From: Sphingopyxis sp. GW247-27LB
GTDB lineage: Bacteria > Pseudomonadota > Alphaproteobacteria > Sphingomonadales > Sphingomonadaceae
DNA: 64,000 nt
Direction of reading: 5' to 3'
NCBI RefSeq assembly: GCF_002277025.1
Contig: NZ_NIWD01000009.1
Coordinates: 675,744-739,743, forward strand
Within the stretch, counting starts at the first letter, position 1, and each line of letters begins with the position of its first letter. Shown here piece by piece: positions 18,523 through 27,396 of the stretch. The notes under the pieces were generated by a model. It did no database searches and was not told the DNA's origin. It saw nothing but the letters and a program-made list of their open reading frames with translations. The translations under genes were made by a program, and so were the position numbers.

Positions 18523-21500
18523 ATGAGGAATTTCAGAACTTCGCGTTCCGCGCTGCTACGCGGAATGCTGCTCGGGACGAGCGTGATGACGCTTTTCGCG
18601 GGCACGACGGCTTTTGCGCAGGACGAAACCGGCGCCGAGCCGCAGCAGACCGGTACGCAATCGGCCGATAACGACATCATCGTTACGGGCAGCCGCATTC
18701 GCAATCCCACGCTGACCTCGTCATCGCCGCTTCAGGTCGTCACGGCCGAGAAGCTCGAAAATGCGGGTGCGACCAACGTGCAGGAAGTGCTGACGCAGAT
18801 CCCGGCGGTCGGCGTGCCCAGCCAGACGCGCGTCGGCAACGCCGGCGACACCAACCCCGGCCTCGCCACGGTCAACCTGCGCAACCTCGGCACCGATCGC
18901 ACGCTGGTGCTGATCGACGGCCGCCGGACGGTCGCGGGCATCCCCGGCACGGCGCAGGTCGACCTGTCGATGATCCCGACCTCGTTCATCGAGCGCGTCG
19001 ACGTGCTGACCGGCGGCGCCTCCGCCGTCTATGGCTCGGACGCGATCGCGGGCGTCGTCAACTTCATCTACAAGAAGAATTTCGAGGGGCTCGACGCCAA
19101 TCTCCAGGCGGGCATCTCCGAACTCGGCGACGACAAGCGCTATTCGATCAACGCCACCTTCGGCCAGAATTTCGCCGACGGCCGTGGTAACGTGATGATC
19201 TACGCCGGCTACAACCACGAGGGCAATGTCCCCAACAGCAAGCGCGAACGCACCGCGTCGGGCTGGGGCAGCCTCGGCAACCTGCTGCGCGTCGGCGGCG
19301 ACAGCGACGCCAATCTCACCGCCGCGCAGAATCTGTTCAACCGTTACTATCAGCCGTCGAACGTCGGCCCCGGCGGCACCTTCAACTTCGGCGGCGTCGG
19401 CAGCCGGCTGATCCTGCCCGACGGCACGCTCGATCGTTTCCCGTCGCTGACCGCCGCGACGATCAACGACCCGGACGTCCTCGCGAAGATCGAGAAATAT
19501 GGCTATAACGCCGCCGAGCTCGGCCAGCAGGCGTCGCCATCGAACCAGTTCACGATCGCGATGCGCACCAATTACGACGTGACCGACAATCTCAACCTGT
19601 TCGTGGAATCGACCTTCTCGAACTACAAGACCGTCGGCCGGCGCGAAGCGTCGCCGATGCGCACCGACAGCGCGCTGGGCGCGTTCACGGGAACCAACGG
19701 CTTCTTCCCGATCGAGTTCATGGTCGTCAATCCCAACGATCCCAACGACGTCCGGCAGCTCGCCAACCCGTTCGTTCCGCAGGCCGCGTTCGATGCGGCG
19801 GACAACCGCGCCGCCAACGACGCCTTCGGGTCGAGGGACATGAGCTTCCTGCTGCGTACGACCATGTTCGGCGACGGAACCCGCAGCACGCCGACCGAAC
19901 GCGACAATTTCCGCGCCGCGGCGGGCGGAACGCTGAAGCTGGGCGGCGACTGGGCCGCCGACTTCTATTACCAATATGGCTTCACCAAGCAGCGCCAGGG
20001 GATGACCGGCCTTGCCGACCTCTATCGCCTGGCGCAGGCCGTTCAGGTCATTCCCGACGTGTTCGACTATGACAATGACGGCAATTCGACCGAGGCGATC
20101 TGCGTCGACGCCAATGCCCGCTCGCAGGGCTGTGTGCCGATCAACGTCTTCGGTCTGAACCCCGACGGATCGAGCAAGGTCACCAAGGAGGCGGCCGATT
20201 GGCTCTACACCGAGATGAGCCGCTATTCGAAGCAGGTGATGCAGACCGCGGCGGTGAACGTCGGCGGCACGGTGTTCGAGCTTCCCGCCGGCCCGCTGCA
20301 GGTGTCGGTTGGCGCCGAATGGCGCAAGGAATCGAGCCTCGACGACTTCGATCCGCTGACCAACGCCGCGCGCAACGGCTATGTCCAGCTGCTCGATACG
20401 TCCGGCGCCTTCACCGTCAAGGAAGGCTATGGCGAAGTCGTCGTGCCGTTGATCCACGACACGCCCTTCATCCATAACCTCACGCTCCGTGGCGCGGCCC
20501 GCGTCTCCGACTATTCGACGGTCGGCACCTTCTGGGCGTGGAACCTCGGCGCCGAATGGTCGCCGGTCGAGGATATCCGCTTCCGGGCGGTCTATGCCCA
20601 CGCGGTTCGCGCGCCGAACATCGGCGAGCTCTACGCGGCCGCCGCGGCGGGCATCATCACCATCACCGACCCCTGCCAGGGCGTGACGATGGCGGAAACC
20701 AGCGCGGTGGCGGTGAACTGCCGCGCCGATCCGGGCGTGCTTGCCAACATCCAGGCGAACGGGTCGATGACGCTGACCTCGTCCGACACGGCGGGCGTCG
20801 GCAGCATCACCGCGGCGAACCCGAACATCCGCGAGGAAACGGGCAAGACGCTGACGCTGGGCATGGTGGTCAATCCGCGCTCGATCGACGCGCTGCGCAA
20901 CTTCGTCTTCACGGTCGACTATTTCGACATCAAGCTCGACGATGCGATCAACCGCCTCAGCGCGGCGACCGTGCTCAACAAATGCTACGCCGACGGCCTG
21001 GCGGACTTCTGCCAGTTCGTCACCCGGCGTCAGCAGCCGTCGGGCGCGTTCAGCGTCGGTTCGGTCGAGCAGGTCGTGCGCGGCCTGATCAACAGCGGCG
21101 GCTCGTTCGCCCGCGGTCTCGACTTCACCGCGAGCTACAGCCACGATCTGTTCGGCGGCACCGCCACGATCCAGGGCAGCTGGACGCACCTGCTCAAGCA
21201 GGGCGTCGTTCCGCTCACCGGCGACGATTACGACAACACCATGGGTGAAATCGGAACGCCGCGCGATTCGGGCAATCTGACGCTCGGTTGGGATAATGAT
21301 ACGTTCGGCCTGACCCTGTTGAACCGCTATGTCGGCAAGCAGATGTTCGATTACGAAAACTATCAGACGCGCTTCCGGCTCGCCGACGGCTCGCTGCCCG
21401 ACAAGAAATATTTCACGGTCGGGTCGAAGATCTACACCGATGCCCAGATCCGCTACAAGGGCATCGAGAATTTCGAGATCTTCGCCGGCGTGAACAACCT

Positions 21501-21612
21501 GTTCAACGTCAAGCAGCCGCCCCTCTGGGTCGGCACGCCGAACGGCAGCCCGAACGCGATCTGGGACATCATCGGACGCCGTTACTATGGCGGCGTTCGC
21601 GCGAAGTTCTGA
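18523..21612 (+). CDS. TonB-dependent receptor
   Basis: Outer-membrane active-transport receptor of 1029 residues. A signal peptide ends at TTAFAQD. The plug domain starts at NDIIVTGSRIRNPTLTSSSP, and GGASAVYGSDAIAGVVNF is the classic plug-barrel block. The barrel continues to a C-terminal phenylalanine (YYGGVRAKF). The start at 18523 has GGGAGTGG upstream; an ATG 18 bp earlier would precede the ribosome site. Its place directly after the predicted apiose operon suggests it imports an oligosaccharide or glycoside. SusD-type partners are absent, as is normal in sphingomonads. Confidence 0.92.
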   Translation: MRNFRTSRSALLRGMLLGTSVMTLFAGTTAFAQDETGAEPQQTGTQSADNDIIVTGSRIRNPTLTSSSPLQVVTAEKLENAGATNVQEVLTQIPAVGVPSQTRVGNAGDTNPGLATVNLRNLGTDRTLVLIDGRRTVAGIPGTAQVDLSMIPTSFIERVDVLTGGASAVYGSDAIAGVVNFIYKKNFEGLDANLQAGISELGDDKRYSINATFGQNFADGRGNVMIYAGYNHEGNVPNSKRERTASGWGSLGNLLRVGGDSDANLTAAQNLFNRYYQPSNVGPGGTFNFGGVGSRLILPDGTLDRFPSLTAATINDPDVLAKIEKYGYNAAELGQQASPSNQFTIAMRTNYDVTDNLNLFVESTFSNYKTVGRREASPMRTDSALGAFTGTNGFFPIEFMVVNPNDPNDVRQLANPFVPQAAFDAADNRAANDAFGSRDMSFLLRTTMFGDGTRSTPTERDNFRAAAGGTLKLGGDWAADFYYQYGFTKQRQGMTGLADLYRLAQAVQVIPDVFDYDNDGNSTEAICVDANARSQGCVPINVFGLNPDGSSKVTKEAADWLYTEMSRYSKQVMQTAAVNVGGTVFELPAGPLQVSVGAEWRKESSLDDFDPLTNAARNGYVQLLDTSGAFTVKEGYGEVVVPLIHDTPFIHNLTLRGAARVSDYSTVGTFWAWNLGAEWSPVEDIRFRAVYAHAVRAPNIGELYAAAAAGIITITDPCQGVTMAETSAVAVNCRADPGVLANIQANGSMTLTSSDTAGVGSITAANPNIREETGKTLTLGMVVNPRSIDALRNFVFTVDYFDIKLDDAINRLSAATVLNKCYADGLADFCQFVTRRQQPSGAFSVGSVEQVVRGLINSGGSFARGLDFTASYSHDLFGGTATIQGSWTHLLKQGVVPLTGDDYDNTMGEIGTPRDSGNLTLGWDNDTFGLTLLNRYVGKQMFDYENYQTRFRLADGSLPDKKYFTVGSKIYTDAQIRYKGIENFEIFAGVNNLFNVKQPPLWVGTPNGSPNAIWDIIGRRYYGGVRAKF

Positions 21613-21635
21613 TCTTACCGATCTCCCCCTCACTG

Positions 21636-21667
21636 GGGCGGCGCCTATGGCGCCGCCCTTTTTGTTT
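21636..21667 (+). terminator. Rho-independent terminator after the TonB receptor
   Basis: GGGCGGCGCC-TAT-GGCGCCGCCC forms a 10-bp stem with a 3-nt loop, followed directly by TTTTTGTTT. It starts 24 bp after the receptor stop. Confidence 0.9.
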
Positions 21668-21741
21668 GGGGATCGGGCTGCTTACAAATGTACGACGGCT
21701 TTGGGGTGGAAAGCGGAAGTGACGACGACTACGTTGGTACG

Positions 21742-22005
21742 ATGGCTAATCGTCGGCGAGAATTACTGAGCACTGCCTTTGAGGACTCATCGGGCCGATG
21801 GATTTGGTATGCGAACGCTTGGTCGTATGGAACTATCGTTAGCGCGGAAGAGCGCGAGATTTACCTTGCTTTCAACCCGATCGGCTTTCGGCGGGCGATA
21901 AAAGGTCGCCAAGCTACTGAACCGCGGCGGCCCTACTGGCAGACGCTTAAACGCTTGTTGAGCGCCACATTTCTTGGGCGTGACCCTGCCTCGCGACAGG
22001 TTTAG
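21742..22005 (+). CDS. small hypothetical protein
   Basis: An 87-residue protein not assigned to a named family. The block RRRELLSTAFE, then YANAWSYGTIVSAEEREIYL and GRQATEPRRPYWQTLKRLL, resembles small sphingomonad hypothetical proteins I have seen, so it may be real. No signal peptide or membrane segment is visible. Its base composition is less GC-rich than its neighbours. An in-frame ATG at 21688 would add 18 residues. No clear ribosome site decides the start. Confidence 0.5.
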   Translation: MANRRRELLSTAFEDSSGRWIWYANAWSYGTIVSAEEREIYLAFNPIGFRRAIKGRQATEPRRPYWQTLKRLLSATFLGRDPASRQV

Positions 22006-22020
22006 CTAGAGGGCCTTAAT

Positions 22021-22142
22021 CGGTCGGAAAGCGGACCTCTCCCGACCGTAGGAAAGCGACCGCAACCGGTCGAGGCGGGCCGCTTGATTCTTGTCACCTC
22101 GGACTCGGGGCCAGCCCCTCGCCTTTGGAAAGCGAGGGGCTG
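22021..22142. repeat. intergenic inverted repeats between hypothetical gene and MFS gene
   Basis: Two hairpins lie in this convergent gap. CGGTCGG (22021-22027) pairs with CCGACCG (22039-22045). A stronger 11-bp stem, CAGCCCCTCGC (22112-22122) with GCGAGGGGCTG (22132-22142), has a 9-nt loop. Neither has a T run. They look like dispersed palindromic elements that may stabilise or end transcripts from both sides. Confidence 0.6.
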
Positions 22143-22170
22143 AAAATGCCCCGATCAAAGCCAGATAACC

Positions 22171-23457
22171 CTATGCGGCCGCCTTGAGTTCGGCCTCGAG
22201 CTCCTCGAGCGACTTGCCTTCGTTGCGCGGCGCCCAGATGAAGCCGATCACGCCGCTGATCACGAGGAAGCCGACCAGGATCCACGCAAGCGTGGTGAAG
22301 CCCGTCGCGGTCAGCGCCGGGACGAAGAAGCTGAAGATGCCGAGCGCGATGCGGACCACCGCGAACATCACGCCCTGCGCGGTCGAGCGCAGTAGCGTCG
22401 GGAACATCTCCGAACTCCAGAGCTGGAAGAAGCTCTGGGCGCCGAAGCCACCGCCGATCGACATCAGGAAGACGTGCAGGATCGCCAGCGGCAGGGTGAG
22501 CGGAAACAGCGCGAGCAGCGACATGCCGATGATCTGGGTGACCGCCGAAATTCCGAACAGGAGGCGTTGGTTCACCCGGTCCGCGAGCTTCATGAAGATG
22601 AAGAAGATCGACGCCATGCCGAGCAGGAAACTCAGCGTCTGCACCGCGACCGCGACGGCCTGGCTCTGATCGCCGACGGTGCGCAGGATATAGGGGAAGA
22701 AGAAGCCGTTGGTGCCCGCCCACAGGTTCCAGAACAGATACATGCCGCTCAAAAACGCCATCGAGCCGATATGCTGGCGCGTGAACAACTCCCTGATCCG
22801 GCCGGGCTTGGGCTGGGCGGTATCGCGCGGCGCCGCTTCCTGCGCGGCGAGCCAGCGCTGCGATTCCTGCATGCGCGAGCGCAGGAAGGTGAGCGCGATG
22901 GCGAGAATCGCGAGATGCGCGAAGACGATGCGCGCGCCGAGCAGGCCGAGCGGCGTGAGGATCAGGAACATCAGCAGCACGACGACCGGGCCCAGATACC
23001 AGAGCACCTGCGCCACGCCGCTATGCTTGCCGCGCTCGTTCTTGGGCGCCATTTCGGCGATCAGCGACCAGGAGGCGGGAATGTCCGCGCCGACCGCGAG
23101 GCCGACGAGGAAGAAGCCGAGCGTGACCATCCACGCGTTGACCGCGAACACCAGCCACAGCATGCCGAAGGCGTAAAAGAGCATGTCGTACTGATAGATC
23201 TTCTTGCGCCCGAACAGGTCGCACAGCCGCCCGCCGATCATGGCGCCGACCCCCGCCGAGATGGCGTTGGGACCAAAGGCGGCGATCAGGCCGATCAGGT
23301 CGTTGTTGAGCTTGTAGGCTTCCTGCCACAGCGCCAGCGCGGCCGATCCGGCGACGATCGATCCGGCGTCGATATAATTGGCGAGACCGGCGAGGATGGT
23401 GTTCTTCCAATCCTCGTTCCGCGGTTCCGCCGCAGCGCTGCTGGTCGGCATGGACAT
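22171..23457 (-). CDS. MFS sugar transporter
   Basis: Inner-membrane major-facilitator transporter of 428 residues with about 12 hydrophobic segments. It has the sugar-porter-like loop GGRLCDLFGRKKIYQYD between TM2 and TM3, and LADRVNQRLLFG as the half-repeat equivalent. The ATG at 23457 follows GAGAGAGGG and gives a normal cytoplasmic N-terminus; a longer upstream start would add an unlikely leader. It is divergent from a glycosidase gene with a palindromic site between them, so both probably answer to the same signal. The substrate (rhamnose, apiose or a glycoside) is not readable from sequence. Confidence 0.88.
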   Translation of the reverse strand: MSMPTSSAAAEPRNEDWKNTILAGLANYIDAGSIVAGSAALALWQEAYKLNNDLIGLIAAFGPNAISAGVGAMIGGRLCDLFGRKKIYQYDMLFYAFGMLWLVFAVNAWMVTLGFFLVGLAVGADIPASWSLIAEMAPKNERGKHSGVAQVLWYLGPVVVLLMFLILTPLGLLGARIVFAHLAILAIALTFLRSRMQESQRWLAAQEAAPRDTAQPKPGRIRELFTRQHIGSMAFLSGMYLFWNLWAGTNGFFFPYILRTVGDQSQAVAVAVQTLSFLLGMASIFFIFMKLADRVNQRLLFGISAVTQIIGMSLLALFPLTLPLAILHVFLMSIGGGFGAQSFFQLWSSEMFPTLLRSTAQGVMFAVVRIALGIFSFFVPALTATGFTTLAWILVGFLVISGVIGFIWAPRNEGKSLEELEAELKAAA

Positions 23458-23474
23458 ACCCTCTCTCTGGACAT

Positions 23475-23489
23475 ATGATAGTATTATTG
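23475..23489. promoter_or_regulatory. AT-rich palindromic site in the MFS/glycosidase divergent promoter
   Basis: ATGATAGTATTATTG (minus strand CAATAATACTATCAT) is an imperfect copy of the AATAATATTATT palindrome. It sits 18 bp upstream of the MFS start and 72 bp upstream of the glycosidase start. Confidence 0.35.
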
Positions 23490-23560
23490 ACGGTCTAGCC
23501 GCGACCGAAGGCAACAGCAAGCATCTGCGTGACGATTGAAGCAGACGGGGAGAGATTTGA

Positions 23561-25150
23561 GTGACGATTTCGCGCCGCAGGATTCTCGCGCACGCGGTTG
23601 CGGTGGGCGCCGGCACCGTCGCGACGCCGCTCGTCGCCGCCGGGTCCGCCGCGCCGCCGCGCCGCGTCGAGCGCTGGGGCGTCTACGAGATCGCCCTCGA
23701 CGGCCCCCGCGTGGGCAATCCGTTCGTCGACGTGACGCTGGCCGCGACCTTCGAAAGCGCCGGAAAGCGCGTGCGCGTCCCCGGCTTCTACGACGGCGAC
23801 GGCGTCTACCGCATCCGCTTCAGCCCGCCCGACCTCGGCGAATGGCGGTGGCAGGTCGAAAGCAATGCGCCGGCTCTGCAAGGCCGGAGCGGCAGCTTCG
23901 CCGCGATCGCGCCGGCCAAGGGCAATCATGGGCCGGTGCGGGTGACGAAGGACGGCTATCACTTCGCCTATGCCGACGGCACGCCGTTCCGCCAGATCGG
24001 CACCACCTGCTATAGCTGGGCGCTGCAGTCGGACGCCAAATGCGCCCTGACGCTGAAGACGCTCGCCGCCGCGCCCTTCAACAAGATGCGGATGCTGGTG
24101 TTCCCCAATGTCGAATCGGTCGCGACCAACCCCTTCGTCCGCACCGGCAGCGGGCCGCGCGACTGGGACCCGGCGCGGTTCGATCCCGCCTATTTCCGCC
24201 GCTACGAGGATCGCATCCAGCGCCTCGGCGCGCTGGGGATCGAGGCCGACGTCATCCTCTTCCACCCCTATGACGAGAAACGCGGCTACAACGACATGAA
24301 ACGCGCCGACGACGAGCGCTATCTGCGCTACGTCGCCGCGCGCTGGGGCGCCTATCGCAACCTCTGGTGGTCGATGGCGAACGAGTATGACAATATCGAA
24401 ACCAAGACGATCGCCGATTGGGATCATCTGTTCGAAACGCTCGTCGCCGCCGATCCGCACGACCGGCTGCGCTCGATCCACCAGATCAACATCTATTACG
24501 ACCATCGCAAGCCGTGGATCACCCATGCGAGCGTCCAGAACGGCGCCGCGGTGCTCGACGATCTGCGCGCCGAGCTGCACCGCGCGATGACGCTGAAGCC
24601 GGTGATCTTCGACGAGGTGGTCTATGAGGGCAATTCGCCGAAACGCTGGGGCAATCTCAGCGGCGAGGACATGGTCCAGCGCTTCTGGTGGGGGCTGATC
24701 GGCGGCACGTATGTGGGCCACAGCGAGACCTTCGATCCGAACCGCAACGCCGATTTCTCGTGGCTCGGGCAGGGCGGAACGCTGGTCGGCACCAGCGCGC
24801 CGCGGCTCGCTTTCCTGCGCCAGGTGATGGAGGAGGGGCCGGTGCCGGGCATCGAGCCGATCCAGCCCTGGTGGAACTATCATCTCGGCGGCAAGCAAAA
24901 CGAATATTATCTCAAATATTTCGGCGCCGAGGCGCCCGAGGAATGGGCCGTCGTGCTCCCCGGCCGGGGCGAGGCGGCGCTGCAACGCTATCGCGCCGAG
25001 ATTCTCGACACATGGGACATGACGGTGACGCCGGTCGAGGGCGTCTTCACCATGGCGCGCAAGAATGAGTATGATGTCCATGACCCCGCGCGGCCGACGG
25101 TGAAGCTTCCCGGCAAGCCGTGGATCGCGCTGCGCCTGACGAAGCTATGA
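23561..25150 (+). CDS. Tat-exported DUF5060/DUF4038-type glycoside hydrolase
   Basis: Predicted exported glycosidase of 529 residues with a twin-arginine signal (SRRRILAHAVAVGAG, then ending near AAGSAAPP). Residues about 35-125 form a DUF5060-like beta domain (RVERWGVYEIALDG, GEWRWQVES). A TIM barrel follows with FRQIGTTCYSW, FNKMRMLVFPN, WWSMANEYDN, KPVIFDEVVYEG and GGTYVGHSETF, in which the two Glu residues are acid/base and nucleophile candidates. A C-terminal beta domain ends the protein. The GTG start follows GGGGAGAG by 7 bp. It is a distant relative of the apiosidase at 5661; its linkage specificity is unknown. Confidence 0.8.
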   Translation: MTISRRRILAHAVAVGAGTVATPLVAAGSAAPPRRVERWGVYEIALDGPRVGNPFVDVTLAATFESAGKRVRVPGFYDGDGVYRIRFSPPDLGEWRWQVESNAPALQGRSGSFAAIAPAKGNHGPVRVTKDGYHFAYADGTPFRQIGTTCYSWALQSDAKCALTLKTLAAAPFNKMRMLVFPNVESVATNPFVRTGSGPRDWDPARFDPAYFRRYEDRIQRLGALGIEADVILFHPYDEKRGYNDMKRADDERYLRYVAARWGAYRNLWWSMANEYDNIETKTIADWDHLFETLVAADPHDRLRSIHQINIYYDHRKPWITHASVQNGAAVLDDLRAELHRAMTLKPVIFDEVVYEGNSPKRWGNLSGEDMVQRFWWGLIGGTYVGHSETFDPNRNADFSWLGQGGTLVGTSAPRLAFLRQVMEEGPVPGIEPIQPWWNYHLGGKQNEYYLKYFGAEAPEEWAVVLPGRGEAALQRYRAEILDTWDMTVTPVEGVFTMARKNEYDVHDPARPTVKLPGKPWIALRLTKL

Positions 25151-25281
25151 GGCGCCGGCGTGGGCCGTGGGCGGCCGCAGGGGCGGCCGGATTCGGCGCT
25201 CTGCAAGCCTGGCGCCCGCACTGCGGAGATGGGCGCGGCGGCGCGCGATTTCGTCTCAAGCTGACGCGCCCCGATCGCCGG

Positions 25282-26145
25282 TCAGCCCGCGTAGCGTCCG
25301 GCCGGTAGTCCCCGGCAGCCCGGATCGACCTCGAACAGCGCGCCCGCGTCGGGCTCGGCCCGCTCGACCCCGTCGGCGGCGGAGGTCACGAACATGCGGT
25401 CGAGGTCCGCGCCGGCAAAGACCATATTGGTGATCTGCGAGGCGGGCAGGGCGATCCGGCGCTCGGGCTTGCCCAGGGGGTCGAAGCGCATCACGCCCGA
25501 TCCGCCCCAGCAAGCCACCCACAGCCCGCCCTCGGCATCGAAGGTCATGCCGTCGGGCGATCCCCAATTCTTTTCGAAGGTGATGAACGGCTCGCGCGGC
25601 CCCAGCGAGCCGTCGTCGCGGATGGCGAAGCGGAAGATCGTGCCGAGCGCCGTGTCGGTGTGCAGCAGCATGTCGCCGCCCGGCGCGATCGCCGGGCCGT
25701 TGGCGATGGTATAGGGCCCGTCGACCCGCGCGATGCGGCCGTCGGGGTCGAGCCGGTAGAAAGCGCCGCTCGGGCGATCGCAGGTGACGGGCATCGTGCC
25801 CGCCCAGATCCGCCCCAGCGCGTCGGCCTTGGCGTCGTTCATGCGATTGCCGTCGCGGTCGGGTTCGGGTGCGGCGATGGTCTCGATCGCCAGCGGGTCG
25901 AGCGTCAGCCGCACGATCTCGCGGCCGTGGCCGGCGATCAGGCCGGGCGCGCCCTGCCGTTCGATCACCCAGCCGATCGTCTGCGGCACTTCCCAGCTGT
26001 CGATCCGCCCGCCGATCAGCGTCAGGCGATTGACGCGGCGCTCCAGAATATCGGTCCAATAGACCGCCTGCTCGCGATCCGACCACAGCAGGCCTTCGCC
26101 CAGCCGGTCGCGTCGCGCGCGCTCTACGATGCGGATTTCGGCCAT
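25282..26145 (-). CDS. SMP-30/gluconolactonase-type sugar lactonase
   Basis: Six-bladed propeller lactonase of 287 residues. Likely metal ligands are the Glu of RLGEGLLW near residue 14, the Asn of TIANGPAIAPGG and the Asp of SPDGMTFDAEGGLW. It hydrolyses an aldonolactone made by the adjacent Gfo/Idh dehydrogenase, whose gene ends 11 bp upstream. The ATG at 26145 gives the usual family length, while an upstream frame would overlap the dehydrogenase coding region. L-arabinono-, galactono- or apionolactone are possible substrates. Confidence 0.87.
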   Translation of the reverse strand: MAEIRIVERARRDRLGEGLLWSDREQAVYWTDILERRVNRLTLIGGRIDSWEVPQTIGWVIERQGAPGLIAGHGREIVRLTLDPLAIETIAAPEPDRDGNRMNDAKADALGRIWAGTMPVTCDRPSGAFYRLDPDGRIARVDGPYTIANGPAIAPGGDMLLHTDTALGTIFRFAIRDDGSLGPREPFITFEKNWGSPDGMTFDAEGGLWVACWGGSGVMRFDPLGKPERRIALPASQITNMVFAGADLDRMFVTSAADGVERAEPDAGALFEVDPGCRGLPAGRYAG

Positions 26146-26156
26146 AGCCCGCCCGA

Positions 26157-27089
26157 TCATCCGTTCCAGTCGAACGCGCCGACCGTTTCGCGCTCGCCGA
26201 GCAGAAAGGCGTCGGCGACGAGCCGGAAGGGCGACAGATCGGTGTCGCTTTCGCGCGCGGCGACCAGCTCGGCGAAGCGCTGGTAGAGCCGGGCATATTC
26301 GGGGACATCGGGCACCGCGACGGGGGCGCCGTCGACCGCCATCTTCGACGCGCCTTCGCCCAACGCCAGCGTTCCGCGATCGGTCTCGATGACGATGTCC
26401 CAGCTTTGCGGCCCGCGCTGGTCGAAATCGAACGCGACGGCAACCGGCGCGCCGTCGTCGCTGCGCAGCGACAGGTCGGCCGCGATCGGCGCGGCCTTGT
26501 TGGCGGGAAAGCGCAAGCGGGCCCGGTCGAGCAGCAAGGCGCCCGGCAGCAGCCGGGTCACGACCGACAGCGCGTTGATGCCGGGGTCGAACACTCCGAT
26601 GCCCGGCTCCCAGATCCACTCCTGCCCCGGATGCCACACGCGCACGTCTTCTTTCCAGTCGATGGCGACGCGGCGGATCGCGCGTCCGGCGAGCCACGCG
26701 CGCGCAGGCTCGACCGCGGCGGCTTCGCGCGAATGCCAGGTGATGTGCAGCACGCTGCCGCTCGCCGCCGCCGCGGCCACCAGTGCTTCCGCCTCGCTCA
26801 GGCTCGCCGCCGGGGGCTTTTCCAGCATCACGTCGAGGCCGAGCGCGATCGCCTCGCGCACCAGCTCGAGCCGGCCGCGCGGCGGCGTGCAGATCGCGAT
26901 GGCCTGAAGGTCGGGCAGCGCTCGGTGGAGGTCGGCGAGGCTGGTGAAGGCGGGAACGCCATCGAGCGCGTTGTGGCGCGACAGGGTGGCGGCGAGGCGG
27001 AAATTCGGGTCGGCGGCGATCGTCGGGACATGCTGATCCCGGGCGATCTTGCCGACGCCGGCGATGGCGATGGAAATGGGTTGAGTCAT
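26157..27089 (-). CDS. Gfo/Idh-type aldose 1-dehydrogenase (L-arabinose/D-galactose type)
   Basis: NAD(P)-dependent aldose 1-dehydrogenase of 310 residues. The Rossmann motif AGVGKIARDQHVP is near residue 9, and the Lys in VMLEKPPAAS is catalytic. WHSREAAAVEPA and DWKEDVRVWHPGQEW, followed by GVFDPGINALS, closely recall the L-arabinose/D-galactose dehydrogenases of Azospirillum and Pseudomonas. The ATG at 27089 was preferred to one 45 bp upstream, because the Rossmann fold then starts normally. With the following SMP-30 gene it forms a two-step aldose oxidation unit. A D-apiose dehydrogenase role is also possible, since that enzyme belongs to the same family. Confidence 0.85.
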   Translation of the reverse strand: MTQPISIAIAGVGKIARDQHVPTIAADPNFRLAATLSRHNALDGVPAFTSLADLHRALPDLQAIAICTPPRGRLELVREAIALGLDVMLEKPPAASLSEAEALVAAAAASGSVLHITWHSREAAAVEPARAWLAGRAIRRVAIDWKEDVRVWHPGQEWIWEPGIGVFDPGINALSVVTRLLPGALLLDRARLRFPANKAAPIAADLSLRSDDGAPVAVAFDFDQRGPQSWDIVIETDRGTLALGEGASKMAVDGAPVAVPDVPEYARLYQRFAELVAARESDTDLSPFRLVADAFLLGERETVGAFDWNG

Positions 27090-27140
27090 CGTCGATCCGG
27101 GTGAAGCGAAAGGGTTCGAGCGATCGGCTATCACCGGGAT

Positions 27141-27153
27141 AAATAATATTAAA
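27141..27153. promoter_or_regulatory. AT-rich palindrome upstream of the aldose dehydrogenase gene
   Basis: AAATAATATTAAA contains the TAATATTA palindrome, 52 bp upstream of the dehydrogenase start. It is the fourth member of the family seen at 7126, 12969 and 23475. Confidence 0.4.
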
Positions 27154-27230
27154 GCATATATTGTCGCGCCTCTGCGCGAATCCTAATCCTCACCGTCGGA
27201 TGGCGGGTTTGGACGAGGGCCGACAATGAA

Positions 27231-27365
27231 ATCCTCCCCGCTTTGCGGGGAGGGGGACCGCCGAAGGCGGTGGAGGGGGCGGGCGGCCTGAAACGGCGTC
27301 GCGTAAGGACGCGAACCCCCTCCGTCAGCGCTTCGCGCTGCCACCTCCCCACAAGTGGGGAGGAT
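27231..27365. repeat. dispersed intergenic palindromic repeat, about 135 bp
   Basis: A mosaic of hairpins bounded by CCTCCCCGCTTTGCGGGGAGG and CCTCCCCACAAGTGGGGAGG, with inner stems CCGCCGAAGGCGG and CAGCGCTTCGCGCTG. The whole element is an approximate inverted repeat. Elements of this form are common between genes in sphingomonads and Caulobacter relatives. It fills most of the gap between the aldose dehydrogenase and the TPR gene. Confidence 0.75.
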
Positions 27366-27396
27366 GTGAACATCCGCCCCCCTCCGCCTCTCGATG

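Noticed and set aside
18721..21633. Minus-strand open frame opposite the TonB receptor
   Set aside because: The plus strand encodes a full TonB-dependent receptor with plug and barrel motifs. The minus frame shows no domain.
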